A stretch of DNA of 64,000 nt. Source: Aedes albopictus. Its lineage: Eukaryota > Arthropoda > Insecta > Diptera > Culicidae. Location: the NCBI RefSeq assembly GCF_035046485.1, contig NC_085137.1, positions 10,556,252 through 10,620,251 of the forward strand, in the 5' to 3' direction. This document shows, in pieces, positions 31,440-44,125 of this stretch (its first letter is position 1; every line of letters starts with the position of its first letter). Position numbers and translations under genes: made by a program. The notes beneath the pieces were generated by a model. The model was not told where the DNA came from. It was given only the letters and a program-made list of their open reading frames with translations, and did no database searches.

Positions 31440-34400
31440 ATGTTTCTTCTTCCAGAAGGATTCAGTGATGCCTCCAGGAGATCTTCCTAAGATTCTTCCA
31501 GAAAATTCTTCAGGAATGCCTCCAGGATATTTTTTTTTTCAGAAGATCCCTCAGGAAGATCTCGACAGGAGTGACTTCAGAAATTCATTCAGAGAATTCA
31601 AGGGCGCCTCCTAGAGATACATCAGAGATGCATCCAGAAGAATCCTTCAGGGATTCTCATAGGAGGTCCTTCGGAGATTAGTCTGAGAGCTCCTTCATGG
31701 ATTCTTCCAGAAGTTCCTTCAGGAATTTCTATAGGAGTTTCTTTGGGAAATAGTCCAGGAGTTTTCTCAGAGATTCTTCCAGGAAATCTTTGAGAAATTC
31801 CTGGAATTTGTTCAAGTTCCCTCCTAAAATTTCTTCGAATATTCCTCTTGGAATTACCACGGGATGCCTGAAGATTTTTTTCAGAGATTTTTTCAGGAGT
31901 TCTTCCAAGGATTGCTCTACAAGTTACTTCGTTGATCTCTCAGGGATCTCCCTAATAGCTCCAGGAGGATTCAGGGATGCCTTCAGGTGTTTATTAGATT
32001 TTACGTCAGAAGTTCCCTAAGCTATTTCAACGGGATATCGTTCATGTATCCTTCCATAAGTCCCTTTAAAGATCCTTTTAGGAGGTTTCATAAATGCCAC
32101 CTGGAGATCCATCAAGTATCCCATGAGAAGTTTCTTCAGAAATTCCTGCTGGAGTTCTTTAGAAATTAGTCTTGCAAAGATTCCTTCTGAAGTACCTTTA
32201 GAAATTTCAACAGGAGTTCTTTCCAGGATGGAATTCCTAGATTCTTCCACAAGTTTCAGGGCTTCTTGCAGACGTTTCTTCAGAGATTCCTCCTAAATTT
32301 CTTCCGGGATTCCTACAGAATTTCCTTCAGAAAATCTTATACGAAGATCCAAGGATACCTCCAGGGGAATTCAGGGAATACCCTAGAAGTTTATTCAAGG
32401 ATTCCCATATAAGAGTTCCTTCCAAGATTCCTTCAGGATATCCTTAGGGGATTGCTCGAGAAGTTCCCTTAGGAATTCTTTCAAGGATCGCTCCTGGGGT
32501 TCTTTCAGATTGTAGGTTGAAATTGAGATTTTTCCAGGAGACTCACGGATGTCTCCAGTAGTTACATCAGAGATTTCCAGAAGATTGTTCAGGAATTCCT
32601 ACAGAAGTTGCTTCAGGGAATCTTGTAGGAGTTCCTTCAATAATTCCCTTAGCATATCTCCAGGATATTCTTGAGGGATATTCTATGGAGTTTCCACAAG
32701 AATTCCTCAAGGATTACCTTCTGGAACTATTAAAGGAATTCTTTAGAGAATACCTCCTGTAAATCCTTTCCCCTATCCGGAAAGATCCGTTGAAAATCCT
32801 TCGAGATTTCCGCCTGAAAATCCTTTGGGTATTCCTACCCTGGAATCCCTGCAAGGATATCTATTGCATTTTTTTCGGGGATTCCTCCTAGACTTCCTTC
32901 AATGGTTCCCCTGGACTTCCTTCGAGGATTCCACCTGGCCTTTTCCTGGAATTATTTCGGGGATTCCTCTTGGATTCTTCCCAGATTTTCTTTTGGGATT
33001 TCCTCCTAGACTTTGTTCGAGGATTTCTCCTGAAATTCTTAGAATTCCGTCGAATTTCTTTGGTGATTCCTCTTAGAATTCCTTCGGAGATTCCATCTGG
33101 ATTCTTCATGGAATTCCTCCAGGGATTTCTCCTGCACATCATGTAGGGATTGCTCTTGGACTTCTTTCGGGGATTCCTCCTAGAATTCATTCTGGAATGT
33201 CTCCTGGAATTCCTTCGGGTATTCCTCCTGGATATCCTTCATAGATTCCTCCTGAAACTTCTTCGGGGTTTCCTCCTGGAATTTCTTTGATTTTTTTTAG
33301 AATTCCTTCGGAGATTCCTCCTGGATTGGTTCAGGGATTCCTCATGGAATTCCTTCAGGAGTCCTTCTGAAATTCCTTTGGGGTTTTCTTCTGCAATTGC
33401 TTCATTGATTTCTCCTGGAATCCCTTCGGGGATTCCTCCTGGAATTCTTTCGGAAAATTTTCTGGACTTCCTATGGGGATTCCTCCTGAAAATCCTTTGA
33501 GTATTCCACTTGGATATGCTTCGGAAATTCCTCCCAGATTTCCTGCAGGCGTTCCTCTTGGGATTCCTGCAGAGATTTCTCCTGTTATTTCTTCGGAGAT
33601 TTCTCCTGGAATTCCTTCAGGATTTCTTCCAGGGATTCCTATGGGTATTCCTGCTGAACTTCCTTCAGGAGGCTCCTGGGCTTCCCTCGGGGATTCCTCC
33701 TGGAATTCCTTCGAAAATTCCTCCTTAAAATCCTTTTGGGATTCCTCCTAGAGTTCCTTCGAGGATTTCTCCTGGAATTCTTTTGGGAACTCCTCCGGAA
33801 CTATCTTCGTGGATTCCTTCTGATATTCCGCCGGGGATTCCTTCTGAAATTTCTATGGGAATTTATCTTCGAATTTCTTCGGAGATTCTTCCTGGAATTC
33901 TTTCGGGTTTTCCCCTTGGAATTCCTGCGGGAACTCCTCAGAGGTTTTTCATGGAATTCCTATGAGGGTTCCTACGAAGATTCCATCTGGATAGTTTTTG
34001 ATGATTCCTTCGAGAAATACTTTGAGGATTTCTGTTCGATTTCCTTTAAAAAAAATCTGGAATTTCTTTGGGGATTCCTCCTGGACTTCCTTCATCAAAT
34101 CCTCCTGGAATTTTTCGGGGATTCCTCTTGATATTCCATCGTTGATTTCTCCCAGAATTCCTTAGAGGTTTCCTGCTGGAATTCCTTTCGTGATTCATCT
34201 TAGATTTCCTTCGGAAATTCTTCATGAAATTCGTTCAAAAATTCCTCATGGAATTACTCCAGGATTTCTTCTGGATTTTTTTTCTGGATTTCCTTCTTGA
34301 ATTTTTTCGGTGATTTTTTCCAGAATTCCTTCGGAAATTTTTCCTGGTATTCAACGGTTCTTCCTAGAGTTCCTTCGAGGATTCCTTCTTGAATTTCTTT

Positions 34401-35625
34401 GGAGATTCCTCCTGGACTTCCTGTGGGAATTCTTCTTAGAATTCCTCCGGGGTTCCATTTTGAAGAATCCGCCTTTAATTCCTTCAAAGATTTCTCCCAA
34501 AATTCCTTCGGAGTTGCCCTATCGGATTCCTGCAAGGAGTTGTCCTGTAATTTCTTCGGGGATTGTTTCTAGACATCTTTCGAGGGTTCCTCCTAAAATT
34601 CATTCGGGGATTCCTCCTGATATTTTGTCGGGGATTGCTTCTGGAATTCCTTCGGGATTTCCTCAGGGAACTCCTTTGGTGATTTCTCTTCAAAATTCTT
34701 CGGAGAATCCTCCCGGAATTCCTTTGGGAGTTCTCCTAGAATTCTTGCAAGGTTTCCTGGAATTCCTTCGATGATTCTTCCTAGAATTCCTTCGAGAAGT
34801 TCTCCTGAAATTTTATCGGGGATTTCTCTTGGAATTCCTTCGGAGATTCCTCCTAGAGTAATTTCAGAGATTCCTCTTAGAATTCCTTCAGGGGTTTCTC
34901 TTTAGAGGTTCTTCCTTCGAGGATTCTTCCTAAAATTCCTTAGGAATTCCCTTTCAGTACTTCAGTCTTTTATCGTTTCTTAACATATTTTCTAGTGTGT
35001 GGGGTTCGGAGATTCCTCACCCACCTAGATCCCTCGCGGGGATACCTAACGAACTTCCTCCGGGAATTCCTCTTAGAAATCCTCCGGGGATTCTTCCTAG
35101 AATCCCTTCAGAGTTTCGTGCTGGAATACCTTACGGGATTCCTCACGGAATTCTTTCGGAAATTCCTCTTAGTATTATCTCAGGAATTTCTCCTGAAATT
35201 CCTTCTCGCTAATTTTCATTGATTCTTTCTAGAAATCCGTTGGGGATTCCTTCTCGAATTTTTGTAGAAATTTCCGCTGGAATTCCGTCGAAGATTCCTC
35301 CTGGAATTACTTTGGAAATTTCTGCTGTAATTCCCTTGGAATGACTGCTTGAAATAACTTGGGGAATCTGCCTTGATTTCCTTCTGAAATTCCTCGAAAA
35401 CTTCAATCAGGGATTTGTTCAGAATTTTCTGCAGGGATCTCTAAAAGAGATTCTTGAACCGCCAGGAATTCCTGCAGAAGTTTCTTCAAGGTTTCAAACA
35501 GCAGTTCCTGCAGAGACTAGTTCAGAATTTTCTTCATAGATTCCTTCAGGAGTTTCTTTCAGGCTCCTTCTAAGATTCTATCTGAGATTCCTCCCTGAAA
35601 TCATTCGGGGATTCCTTAGTGTAAA
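31440..35625 (+). repeat. 12-bp degenerate tandem array II
   Basis: About 4.2 kb of the ATTCCTCCWGGA-type unit in the same orientation as array I. The best-ordered part is 32800-34900, where cctcctGGaattccttcGGGG variants dominate and the frames read I-P-P-G / F-L-L-E. The longest chance ORF is 154 codons at 34310. The array lies wholly inside the hAT-like TIRs. Confidence 0.88.
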
Positions 35626-36050
35626 TAGTGTGACTTTATTATCTTTTATCAAGTTTAGTTGCTTCTGAAGGTTCTGAAACAATCAAACAAAAGAACTGTA
35701 GCAAAATCAATATTTTATTGCCCTTTATTTGCAATGGAGTAATGATACATGCATTTCATTAAGGATACCGGTAATGTTTCTATATTCCTTTCCAATTATA
35801 GATATTTGTTATCCCTAACCTCGAAACAGCCGCGAGTACTTCGGCTCCCCAAACTTATATAGCATTAAGGCAGTTAAAAATTTGAAAAATGTAAACAACG
35901 TAAAAAAAATGTATAAATCATTTCCGCTCTGTTAAATATGTCCATGTGGCGCCCGAGCCTTCCAAATAAACGAATAAGTAAAAAAGTGTCACAATAGGTC
36001 TAATCACTGGTGGTAGTGATGGACCCGAAAAGAAATAAAAAAAAGGTATT
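35626..36050. other. Spacer inside the hAT-like element
   Basis: AT-rich sequence between the array and the LTR insertion. No ORF with recognisable features. Confidence 0.45.
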
Positions 36051-36055
36051 CATTC

Positions 36056-36236
36056 TGTGGTAGAGTATCAATTAATATTCGTTTCCCTTCGTATACCTCG
36101 TGCGCACCCGATGAATGTTCGTCGGTGTGCTTTGTGGCGCATGCGATCAGTCTATCTCAGGCCATACGAACGTACAGTTCATTCCACTTCGCAGCGCGTG
36201 TGTTATTGTACTTGACACTCCAGGATCGTTACCACA
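36056..36236 (+). repeat. 5' LTR of the LARD-like element
   Basis: 181 bp, TG...CA, identical to 44126-44306 by direct comparison. Confidence 0.95.
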
Positions 36237-36256
36237 AGATGGCGACGAGGATGTAG
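36237..36256 (+). other. Primer-binding-site candidate of the LARD-like element
   Basis: AGA then TGGCGACGAGGATGTAG. The TGG start suits a tRNA 3' CCA. Primer tRNA not identified. Confidence 0.6.
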
Positions 36257-37142
36257 AATCCTGTGATATGTCCTTGTGTATAGTGTGGTAGATAAATCAA
36301 TTCGAAAGGCAAAAAAAAAAAAGAATAAGTATCGGCAGAAAAAAAAATATGTGTGAATCTATGCAGAGCGTGGGGGACGGGTGGAAAATTGAACGATGTG
36401 ATGCGCTGAAGTGATTAAGTGATGAAATTATTATTTGAAAGAAGTTTTTGAAGAACCGTGGTGTCGAAAAGATTGAATACGGCCGACAGCCGATGCAAAT
36501 CAGTGCCGAATTAATGTGGAAGAAATGAGTTTTGCAGCGCAATAGTTTTTCCTCCGCTTCTTTTGTCATGTTTCTGTTGCTGCTGGAGGTGAAAGCAGCT
36601 TCCAAGGTCACGCTTGTGAATAGGCGCGGGGGAATCATATCGTTCGATTTTATTGTTGTAGCTTTGAGGGAGTGCGAAATTATTTCCACAACCGAAGTTC
36701 AATTGTGAGGGAGGAAAGGAAAAATGTTTGATGCTAGGTGCGTGAATGATGTGCACAGGCGTGTCGACTTCGATCACTTGTTACTGCTTCTGCAGGTGAT
36801 GACTGTTACCGCAAAAGAAATGAGATTGCAGTGTGTTTAAACATTTGATTTAAACATTCCAGTAAATCGCGAAGGTATCATATGCTATAAAATAAAGGTA
36901 AGTCTTTCTGAAAGCATTGTGTTGAAGCCAGAGCAGTTATCACATGTTCCATTGACTTGTACATTAATTTACGACTATCACAATCTATCAGTTGTCATAT
37001 ATGAACGATTGTTTAACCAAAGACCAAAGAAAAAAAAATGTACTCTATAATACACTGAAACAAATTTGTCTTTTGTTAATTTGCTATATTGATATAATTT
37101 TTGGTCAGCCATGATTTTAACAAATAAAAAGTATGAATAATG

Positions 37143-37330
37143 GAGTTTCCAGATAGCCTAGTGGGTAGGGCTTTGGGTCGCCAATCCGGAAACGGCACGA
37201 TCGGTTCCCGTTTTAGTTGGGACTTCTCGACTTCCTAGACACAGTGCATCATTGTGTTAGATACACCTATTTATCCATGGAATTAAGCTCTATTCGCGCA
37301 GTCACACGAATACTAACGCAAATACACTGG
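37143..37330 (+). mobile_element. tRNA-derived SINE in the LARD-like element
   Basis: Box A-like TAGCCTAGTGGGTAG (37154-37168) and box B-like GATCGGTTCCCG (37199-37210), followed by a SINE body (CTTCTCGACTTCCTAGACAC). Confidence 0.7.
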
Positions 37331-37739
37331 TTGAAAATGTGCTAGTTTGGTTTTGCGGGGAACAGTTGATGTTTTTTTACCATATTCCTCCAGCAATTCA
37401 GACGGTGTATGTGTTTTGCAACATATATGTACTAAAGCAACACTACTAAAGGCAGACACCACTATGGTCGGCATGGATAAGATTTAAGGAAGTGTTCAAT
37501 GAATGTTAATTTGAATAGATGCAGACCCGATCCCATGTGTAATGTAGAGTCTGAAAGAAGAAGAAAGTGCGAAAGATGCAGTGATATGGAATAAACATAA
37601 ATCAAAAGCCGCACTTTTAATTGAGCAGATGTGTATATCACAGAGGACCTTTCAAAATACAGATTCTGCTTTTAGACATTGAAACAAAATCGTACGAGTA
37701 ATCGATGAAACGATACGAAACTCAGAATGAAAAAAAAAG

Positions 37740-38330
37740 TGAAGTGTTGCGAGAATGATCACTCTTAAATGATGCGAGGATGTTCGCTGTTAAATGATCC
37801 GAGAAGGTTGACTCACATGCAATCCCTCTTGAAAGTTGCGACAATGTAACTCATGAGTTGTCGCTCTTGGATGATGCGAGAATGTAGTCTCATGAGCTAT
37901 CGCTCTTAAATGTTGCGAGAATGTAGCTCATAAACTGCCGCTCTTGGATGATGCGAGGATGTTCTCTTAAATGATGCGAGAAGGTGGTCTTATGAGATAT
38001 CGCTCCTAAATGCTGCGAGAATGTAACTCATTAACTGTCGCTCTTGGATGATGCGAGAATGTAGTCTCATGAGTTATCGCTCTTAAATGTTGCGAAAATG
38101 TAACTCAAGAATGGTCGCTCTTGGATGATGCGAGGACGTTCGCTCTTAAATGATGCGAGAAGGTGTGTCTCCTGAGTTATCGTACTTAAATGCTAAGAGA
38201 ATGCAACACACTAGTGAGAATGTGTCTCATAAATTCCGTAAATTATTGCTCTCGAATGACACAACAATGTTCGCTCTTAAATGATGCAAGGATGTGTTCT
38301 CTTGAAACATCTTTTTTGAAGTACAGCAAA
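37740..38330 (+). repeat. Minisatellite with ~40-bp units
   Basis: Repeated CGCTCTTGGATGATGCGAGAATGT and CTCATGAGTTAT...CTTAAATG blocks, a dozen or more imperfect units that alternate between two variants (GGATGATGCGAG / AAATGTTGCGAG). Lies in the interior of the LARD-like element. Confidence 0.85.
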
Positions 38331-39400
38331 TTCAACTAACGATAATTTCAATCTCCTGAGCGATTGCTTCTAAATGATGAAAAAATGATATATTGGATAA
38401 ACGGGCGATTATGTTGATTGGAGCAGGATTAACTTTTTTTTGAACGGTGAATGATTCCTAAACGGATTACCTTGGATTATAGAAAGGAGAAAAGTTTTGT
38501 GTTTGCTCTATAGTATTAAATAGGTTTTGTAATAAAAAAATGGATGATGAGAAGCTACGTATTTCAGTATGATAACCCAGCAAAGTAAAAGAGTTGATTA
38601 ATTCCTCACATAGAAGTAGAACGTATGTATGTGGATACCGTGAAATTGTTGGAGCATGTTATAGGAATAATGCGATCATTGTTAAATCATACATCATGAA
38701 TGAATTCTGTTTGTTACTGCTTTTTACAACACTACTCTACTTTATTTATTAACTCCGGCACTAAAACTGTGCATAAAAAAAAAATGTTCGGTGGCAGTGA
38801 ATTTGCAAAAGTAGTGGCAAGAAAAACACTCCAAGGGGTAAAAAATACACTTGTTCATAGATTGTGAAACCCAAGATCTTCGAATGAAAGTATCAAAGTA
38901 CGGATAAAACATATTTTTGACCGATATACTGATTTTCATACATAAATCACTGCGTTATCACTCATGACTAAGATATGGTTGCTCTACCAAAAAGTACACT
39001 ATTTTCCTAATGAGATCGTTAATCACGAATTGTTATAATTGCTGATCATTCATGAAGGGAACTTAGAAGACGGTTTTGGCTGTATTTTTATGGGCTGTAT
39101 GACCCAGACAGACACGATCAGCGTGCACCATGTCCAGGTGGTGAGCGCCAGCTAATGCACGAAGAAGGTTAATAGGAATACAGCATTGCCAGCGTATCGC
39201 TGTTGTACACTTCCAACTATGAAAGTTTGTCTGAGTAAATAGTACAAAAGGGAGAAGGAGAAAGTAGTATATTTTGTGAAGAGCGTGGAACATTGATCTT
39301 AACACATCTGTGCGGTGCACAATGTGGGAAAGGCGTCGGATCGGGTATCCTTACGGGCCGTCAATCCTGCTACTGGCTAACAACCAACAGGCCAGAGATC
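38331..39400. other. Non-coding interior of the LARD-like element
   Basis: No ORF with family features and no further repeats that I can support. Confidence 0.45.
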
Positions 39401-39410
39401 AACCAGTAAT

Positions 39411-39640
39411 CCGTGTGCAGGGTCGAACCGGTGTCCGCAATAGATTGCCTCGGGTAGGGTCTATTTGCGGATCGGAACGATGGGACACTGTTGGGTTCTC
39501 TTGTTGGTGCTCCAGCAGCGGAGGGATCGACGCAGGCTTGCAACAACGTGTCCGTGTGCAGTCGCACCGGTGTCCACAGAAGATTACCGCGGGTGGGGTC
39601 TAGCTGTGGATCGGAGCGAAGGAACAACGCTTGTTGCCTT
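39411..39640 (+). repeat. 141-bp direct duplication in the LARD-like interior
   Basis: CCGTGTGCAG...CGGTGTCCRCARWAGATT...GGGTCTA..TGTGGATCGGA occurs at 39411 and again at 39552 with moderate divergence. The region (39340-39750) is GC-richer than the rest of the element and keeps several short overlapping frames, none recognised. Confidence 0.75.
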
Positions 39641-40350
39641 GCCGGGTATCGCTCGGGTGAGCAACGGGACGGGTGGACTGTAATTCAGCGGCAGCGGTAT
39701 CAACAGCAGCAGCGGATGGCAGCCGAAAGGAATCGGGATGCTCTTCGGTGAGAATGAAAATCCGGGTTTTTCTACTGGAACAGCGTTTATTCGCGATGTT
39801 ACGTATTAGGCGGTTACAATGAAACTGATCTCTGCACGCAAAGTGGCTTCTTTATATAATGCAATGGTTGTCGTTGTGTGCGTACATTTTATAGAAGTTA
39901 GGCTCCGCCCATCAATCGAACGTTTACAAAAATATTGGATGGAACATTCTAGAAGGTCAGTTTGGGTCAATTATTTTTCTTATTGATATCGTGCGAAAGG
40001 TATTGGAGTTTCTTAGCTTATAATTTAGGTTAACAATGTAAGGGGACAATGGGGCAAAACGTAATGGGGATAAGGGGGTAAAATGGACAACAATATACAA
40101 GTATGATTTTGGGAAACACAAATAAAAACAATACAAAAAAAACATCGTTCGGAACCGAACAACATCTGTATCCAGAACTGGAATTGATAAACGAAAATAC
40201 ATATTAGTAATAGATGTGATTTTTCATCCATTGAGATACGACTATTTTAGCAGGCTCTCTCGTTAAGAAAACATGCATTATACTCCTGTTCTACTAGCTA
40301 AGTAATGCGTCCCCTTCGGAATTAAAAAAAAACCTAGCTTATACTCCATG

Positions 40351-42390
40351 CAGGGTTGCCATTATGCCAGATTTATCTGGCGCTGCCAGATTTTCAGGTG
40401 GCAAAAAGACAAAAAGAGAAACCATTGATTTTGCCAGATTTTTTTATTTCAAGCCAGATTATTTATCAACGCAACTCCTGTTGTGTGTGTCGTTATATTG
40501 CGTCGACTGTCGCTTGTTAAGCTCCGCTGTTTGTATCGATATTACTACTGTTAGTTGATTCGCAATATTGCTGGTGACTTAGTTAACGAAGAATAATACA
40601 TTATTTCGACTAGTGTTGTCGAAATTGTGCAGTTGCAACGCCAAAAAGTGATACTATCGGCCAAAAGAAGAACGTAGCAGTAGCAGATTTTACGGCCATT
40701 TGTCAATAGCTCGTGGGTCACAGCGATGAGTGAGATTTACTGCAACGAATGCTCTCACACTATCGATCGTAAGAAGGAGCGATATACAATATGCGAAGGG
40801 AAGTGTGCTCAACGATATCACGCTGCCTGTGTGGGATTGACCGATACAACCGTTGCTGCTCTGTTTTCGAAAAACATCCTCTGGATGTGTGATAGCTGTT
40901 TGGCGAATTATTGTTCAACGCGAGATACCTGCAACGACGAGCCCGTCGGTAACGATGTCTCATGTGCTCAATCAACAGTGGAAACAGATATTGCCGAACT
41001 AAAAACAGCTGTGTCGGAAATTTTCGGAAGGCTCGCTACACTTGCATCGCATAGTATCAAACCGCAGCTGCAATATGATACGATCCACCAGCGAATTCAA
41101 TCAACTCCTAATGCATCAGTATCTCGTGATGATTTATTAGATGGAATGAAGCATTGTGTATGTGATGAATTGAATGTAAATAATTCTCTTGGTGGTGTTG
41201 CTAGTATTCCCGATACAACTGGTACTGACAATACATTCTCCCTTTTTCTAACGAACATAGAGTGCCGTACCACGGAAGATGATGTTCAAAGGCTCGTAAG
41301 AAGTAGTCTAGAAATTGATGATACAAGCAAAGTTAAGGTCAGAAAACTCATACCGAGAGGTTTAGCAAATGATGAGCTAGATTATGTGTCATTCAAAATA
41401 ACGCTAGATTCTAATTTGAAATGCATTGCCATGAAATCTACGACATGGCCGATAGGAGTAAAGTTCCGAGAGTTTGAAAACCGACGTTTAGTGTGGAGAC
41501 CTCTGACATAGTAATTTAATAAGTGAAAATAGGAGAAGAATTCAATATAACCTGATGCTTTATGTCAAATTTAGTTGAGAATTGTTTTTGTAAACGAAAG
41601 TATTTTGATGTTTGTGTTATGAATCACATTGCTTTTTTTGTTGCTGTTATTTTGTGTCAAATTAGGTAATAAGTTTTCAATTAAACCAACAAGGTTCGTT
41701 GAAATAATTCAACTCCTCCTTGGTATTGAAAAATTATCTTATCGATCCAACAATTTTGAGCCAACTCAAAATTCGGCGTCTTTTATCTTAATCTGTTTGC
41801 CGAAAATTGCTTAATTTTCTTGCACATTCAAATAATCATCGATAATTATTGTCGGTTCTCGTTTTTCAGCTGAATAAGATTTAGAGAATATTTGTAATTA
41901 TGTTATCTAAGTACAAAATTACATTTGTGTTTTTGATACATTTGAAGAAATATGAGTTACACAGCTTGTATACTGTTTAGTTGGTTTGGTGGAAATTGTA
42001 GCTATACTCGTGAATAATTCTTGTTCGACTTCGTTATTGACTAAAATGACTGAGTCGACGAAGAGGGGAAACGGCAAGGGAAACAGCAATGTATTTTTGC
42101 TTTGAATATTCAATGCAGAAATAGTCCAGTTAGCTCTGTTCTTTCTCAATAACTGCAAACATTTTGCACCTTGAACACAATTCTAAAATTTAAGATAATT
42201 ATGAAATTGTTTTGAAGGCATTCCAATCTAATAAAACAAATATTATTGAAAACTGCTTTATTATTCAAATCATAAATTCAGTACAAATTTGATCAAAGTT
42301 AAGGATTTTCTTAGCAACGTGTAGCCAAATTTTGCCAGATTTTTTATTACGGACTTGCCAGATAAGTTCAAAAATGTAGTGGCAACCCTG
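40351..42390. mobile_element. 2.04-kb TIR element carrying a PHD/RRM-like ORF, TSD ACTCCATG
   Basis: Ends CAGGGTTGCCATTA and TAGTGGCAACCCTG are inverted repeats (about 12 bp, one difference in the outer 14). The exact 8-bp duplication ACTCCATG flanks at 40343-40350 and 42391-42398, and both ends carry several subterminal GCCAGAT motifs in either orientation. This architecture is hAT-like. The only long ORF (40726-41511) is not a transposase, so the element is non-autonomous, or is a capture vehicle. It is inserted in the LARD-like interior. Confidence 0.92.
40726..41511 (+). CDS. PHD-finger protein with C-terminal RRM-like domain, carried by a transposon
   Basis: 261 residues, single exon, intact. 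A canonical C4HC3 PHD finger: C6, C9, C23, C27, H32, C35, C55 and C58. Residues about 85-110 look coiled-coil-like (TDIAELKTAVSEIFGRLATL). The C-terminal region (about 170-261: SLFLTNIECRTTEDDVQRLV ... WPIGVKFREFENRR..WRP) has the pattern of the RRM-like fold seen in ORF1 proteins of some insect LINEs and related host genes. PHD fingers usually read histone H3 tails; that role here is inference. It could be a captured host gene or a LINE ORF1 relic, but there is no poly(A) tail or LINE ORF2 beside it. ATG at 40726 directly precedes the first zinc ligand. Flanks at both sides belong to the TIR element. Confidence 0.8.
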   Translation: MSEIYCNECSHTIDRKKERYTICEGKCAQRYHAACVGLTDTTVAALFSKNILWMCDSCLANYCSTRDTCNDEPVGNDVSCAQSTVETDIAELKTAVSEIFGRLATLASHSIKPQLQYDTIHQRIQSTPNASVSRDDLLDGMKHCVCDELNVNNSLGGVASIPDTTGTDNTFSLFLTNIECRTTEDDVQRLVRSSLEIDDTSKVKVRKLIPRGLANDELDYVSFKITLDSNLKCIAMKSTTWPIGVKFREFENRRLVWRPLT

Positions 42391-43018
42391 ACTCCATGGA
42401 AAAAAAACTTCCTGTGTCGTGCAATTTTACTCGGAGTGCAGTGGTTGATCAGTATGTAGCAGAGCATCACTGAGTGGAACATCAATATTCTCGATAGAAC
42501 TGACAAAAATAAATTCCAGTGCCAGGATGTCAAGTAGTACAGAACGGCTGTGATAGTCCAATTCGTGGATCAGAAGGCGTTATTCATGCAAGGGATGCTA
42601 AGTATGTTATTCATTGACGCTGTCAATTAACTTATCAAGAAATGATGGAATGTGTAAGATGAAAAATATTAGCGTAGCAAAGTGCAGGTAATATTCTTCC
42701 TCGTTATGACATGGTTGGTTTGAAACTGTCAGTTTTGAAAATAAGCTTATTGTTCTCATCATGATGTAACTTCAACAGCATGGACCCATATTGATTAAGT
42801 TTGTTTAAACATTTGAATGAATAGTGCACAATATTTTAAATTGTGCAAACAAAACAAAAATCCATCATCAACAAGGGGTGCTTCATTGTTGCAATTGCAA
42901 CTATGGGTTGTCAAACAAACAGTAAAAAATAGAATAAATGATAAAATAAAGACGCAATCTTCATCGTAAATATTCTCAAAATACGGGATGAATGACCCAT
43001 AAAAGGTTAAAATCCCTG
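42391..43018. other. Non-coding interior of the LARD-like element
   Basis: AT-rich, starts with the ACTCCATG duplication. No supported features. Confidence 0.45.
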
Positions 43019-43022
43019 TTAA

Positions 43023-43116
43023 CCGTTATGTGTCCGACAAACTTTTTGCTTTTTTCTACACCGTGCTTTTCAAATGGGCGCTGTGTACCCCGGGTACCCT
43101 GTCGGCCACATAAGGG
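43023..43116. mobile_element. Short TTAA-flanked MITE
   Basis: TTAA at 43019-43022 and 43117-43120. Inner ends CCGTTATGTGTCCGACA / TGTCGGCCACATAAGGG are inverted repeats. A GGTACCC-type palindrome (CCCCGGGTACCC) lies in the middle. A piggyBac-type target. Confidence 0.8.
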
Positions 43117-43120
43117 TTAA

Positions 43121-44112
43121 TAAACAAACAACAATAACAACATTCTGAGATTAATCGCGAACTGTTCTGGAAAAAAATGGGCAAGAATCTGCTCAAGAGT
43201 GGATGGTGTGCGTAAACAATTGCAAAGTATTAACTAACCGATGAAGGGCGTAAAAAGTATTTATGATGTCGAAAATCATTATCAAACCTCTCATCAAGTA
43301 TAGTCTTTTTTTTTTTAGATAACATTTTACGAGACTATGATGTTTGCATGGCATGCTATATTAGGTGCAAAATATATATGTTCAAAACAATTGGTATTTA
43401 AACGCCTTATTGTAACACTAGTTAATCATAAATAGGTAAGAGAAAACGTGGCATCATTTAAATTCAATTCAAAATCACCAATATTTGTCTAGCTGGAAAT
43501 ATAATGCCAACATTTCAAATGCCAAGTGTTTCTTTCAGATGTCACCTAAGTATGCGATCCGTATCATAACTATGAATGTACCCAAACCCTCGGTAATAAA
43601 TTTCATCAGTACTATAAAAATAAAATTATTCAGAGTTCTAAAACTTGTTCGCTTTGAATAAGAGTTTATGTTATATAAATCAACATAGTGTAGCAAACCA
43701 ATAATAGTTTGATTCTGTTCAGCTTTGCATGAAAGATGCGAATGAATTGGTCAGTGTTAAATTATAAACTGTTAATTTAGTTTCGGTGAACTTGATTTCT
43801 AATAATTCAATGAAAAAAGAAGGGATAGAGCTGTGTGTTTATGCTCCTCCATGAATAAAATGCGTTGATGTTATCGGTATTCAAGTAGTCAATAGCGGGC
43901 ATAATAACCTATATAATAAAGTGGGTTTAAAACTTTAACAGGTCTTTCAAATTATGTAAATAGTGAAGAATTCAAAATAGTTTAGATGAGTATGTATTAA
44001 ATGTTTTATTTTAGCTGATTCCCAAGCGAAACAATAAAATGAGTGATAATTATTTGACTATCACTAAATTCTAAAAAGTAAAACTCAAATGACGGAAAAC
44101 ATCTTTTTTTAT
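43121..44112. other. Non-coding 3' interior of the LARD-like element
   Basis: AT-rich; no gene on either strand. Confidence 0.45.
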
Positions 44113-44125
44113 AGGAAAAAGGGGA
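44113..44125 (+). other. Polypurine tract of the LARD-like element
   Basis: AGGAAAAAGGGGA lies directly before the TGTGG start of the 3' LTR. Confidence 0.75.

Noticed and set aside
33473..34774. ORFs up to 154 codons in array II
   Set aside because: Same 12-bp periodicity; chance open frames.
36297..36777. Minus-strand ORFs of 130 and 88 codons just inside the LARD-like element
   Set aside because: Low-complexity, no similarity to gag, and on the strand opposite to the element's PBS/PPT orientation.
37740..38330. CRISPR-like array
   Set aside because: Units are degenerate and contiguous, without unique spacers, in a eukaryotic genome; it is a minisatellite.
39310..39751. Overlapping + strand ORFs in the GC-richer LARD interior
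   Set aside because: Short, mutually overlapping, built on a 141-bp duplication, no recognisable domain.
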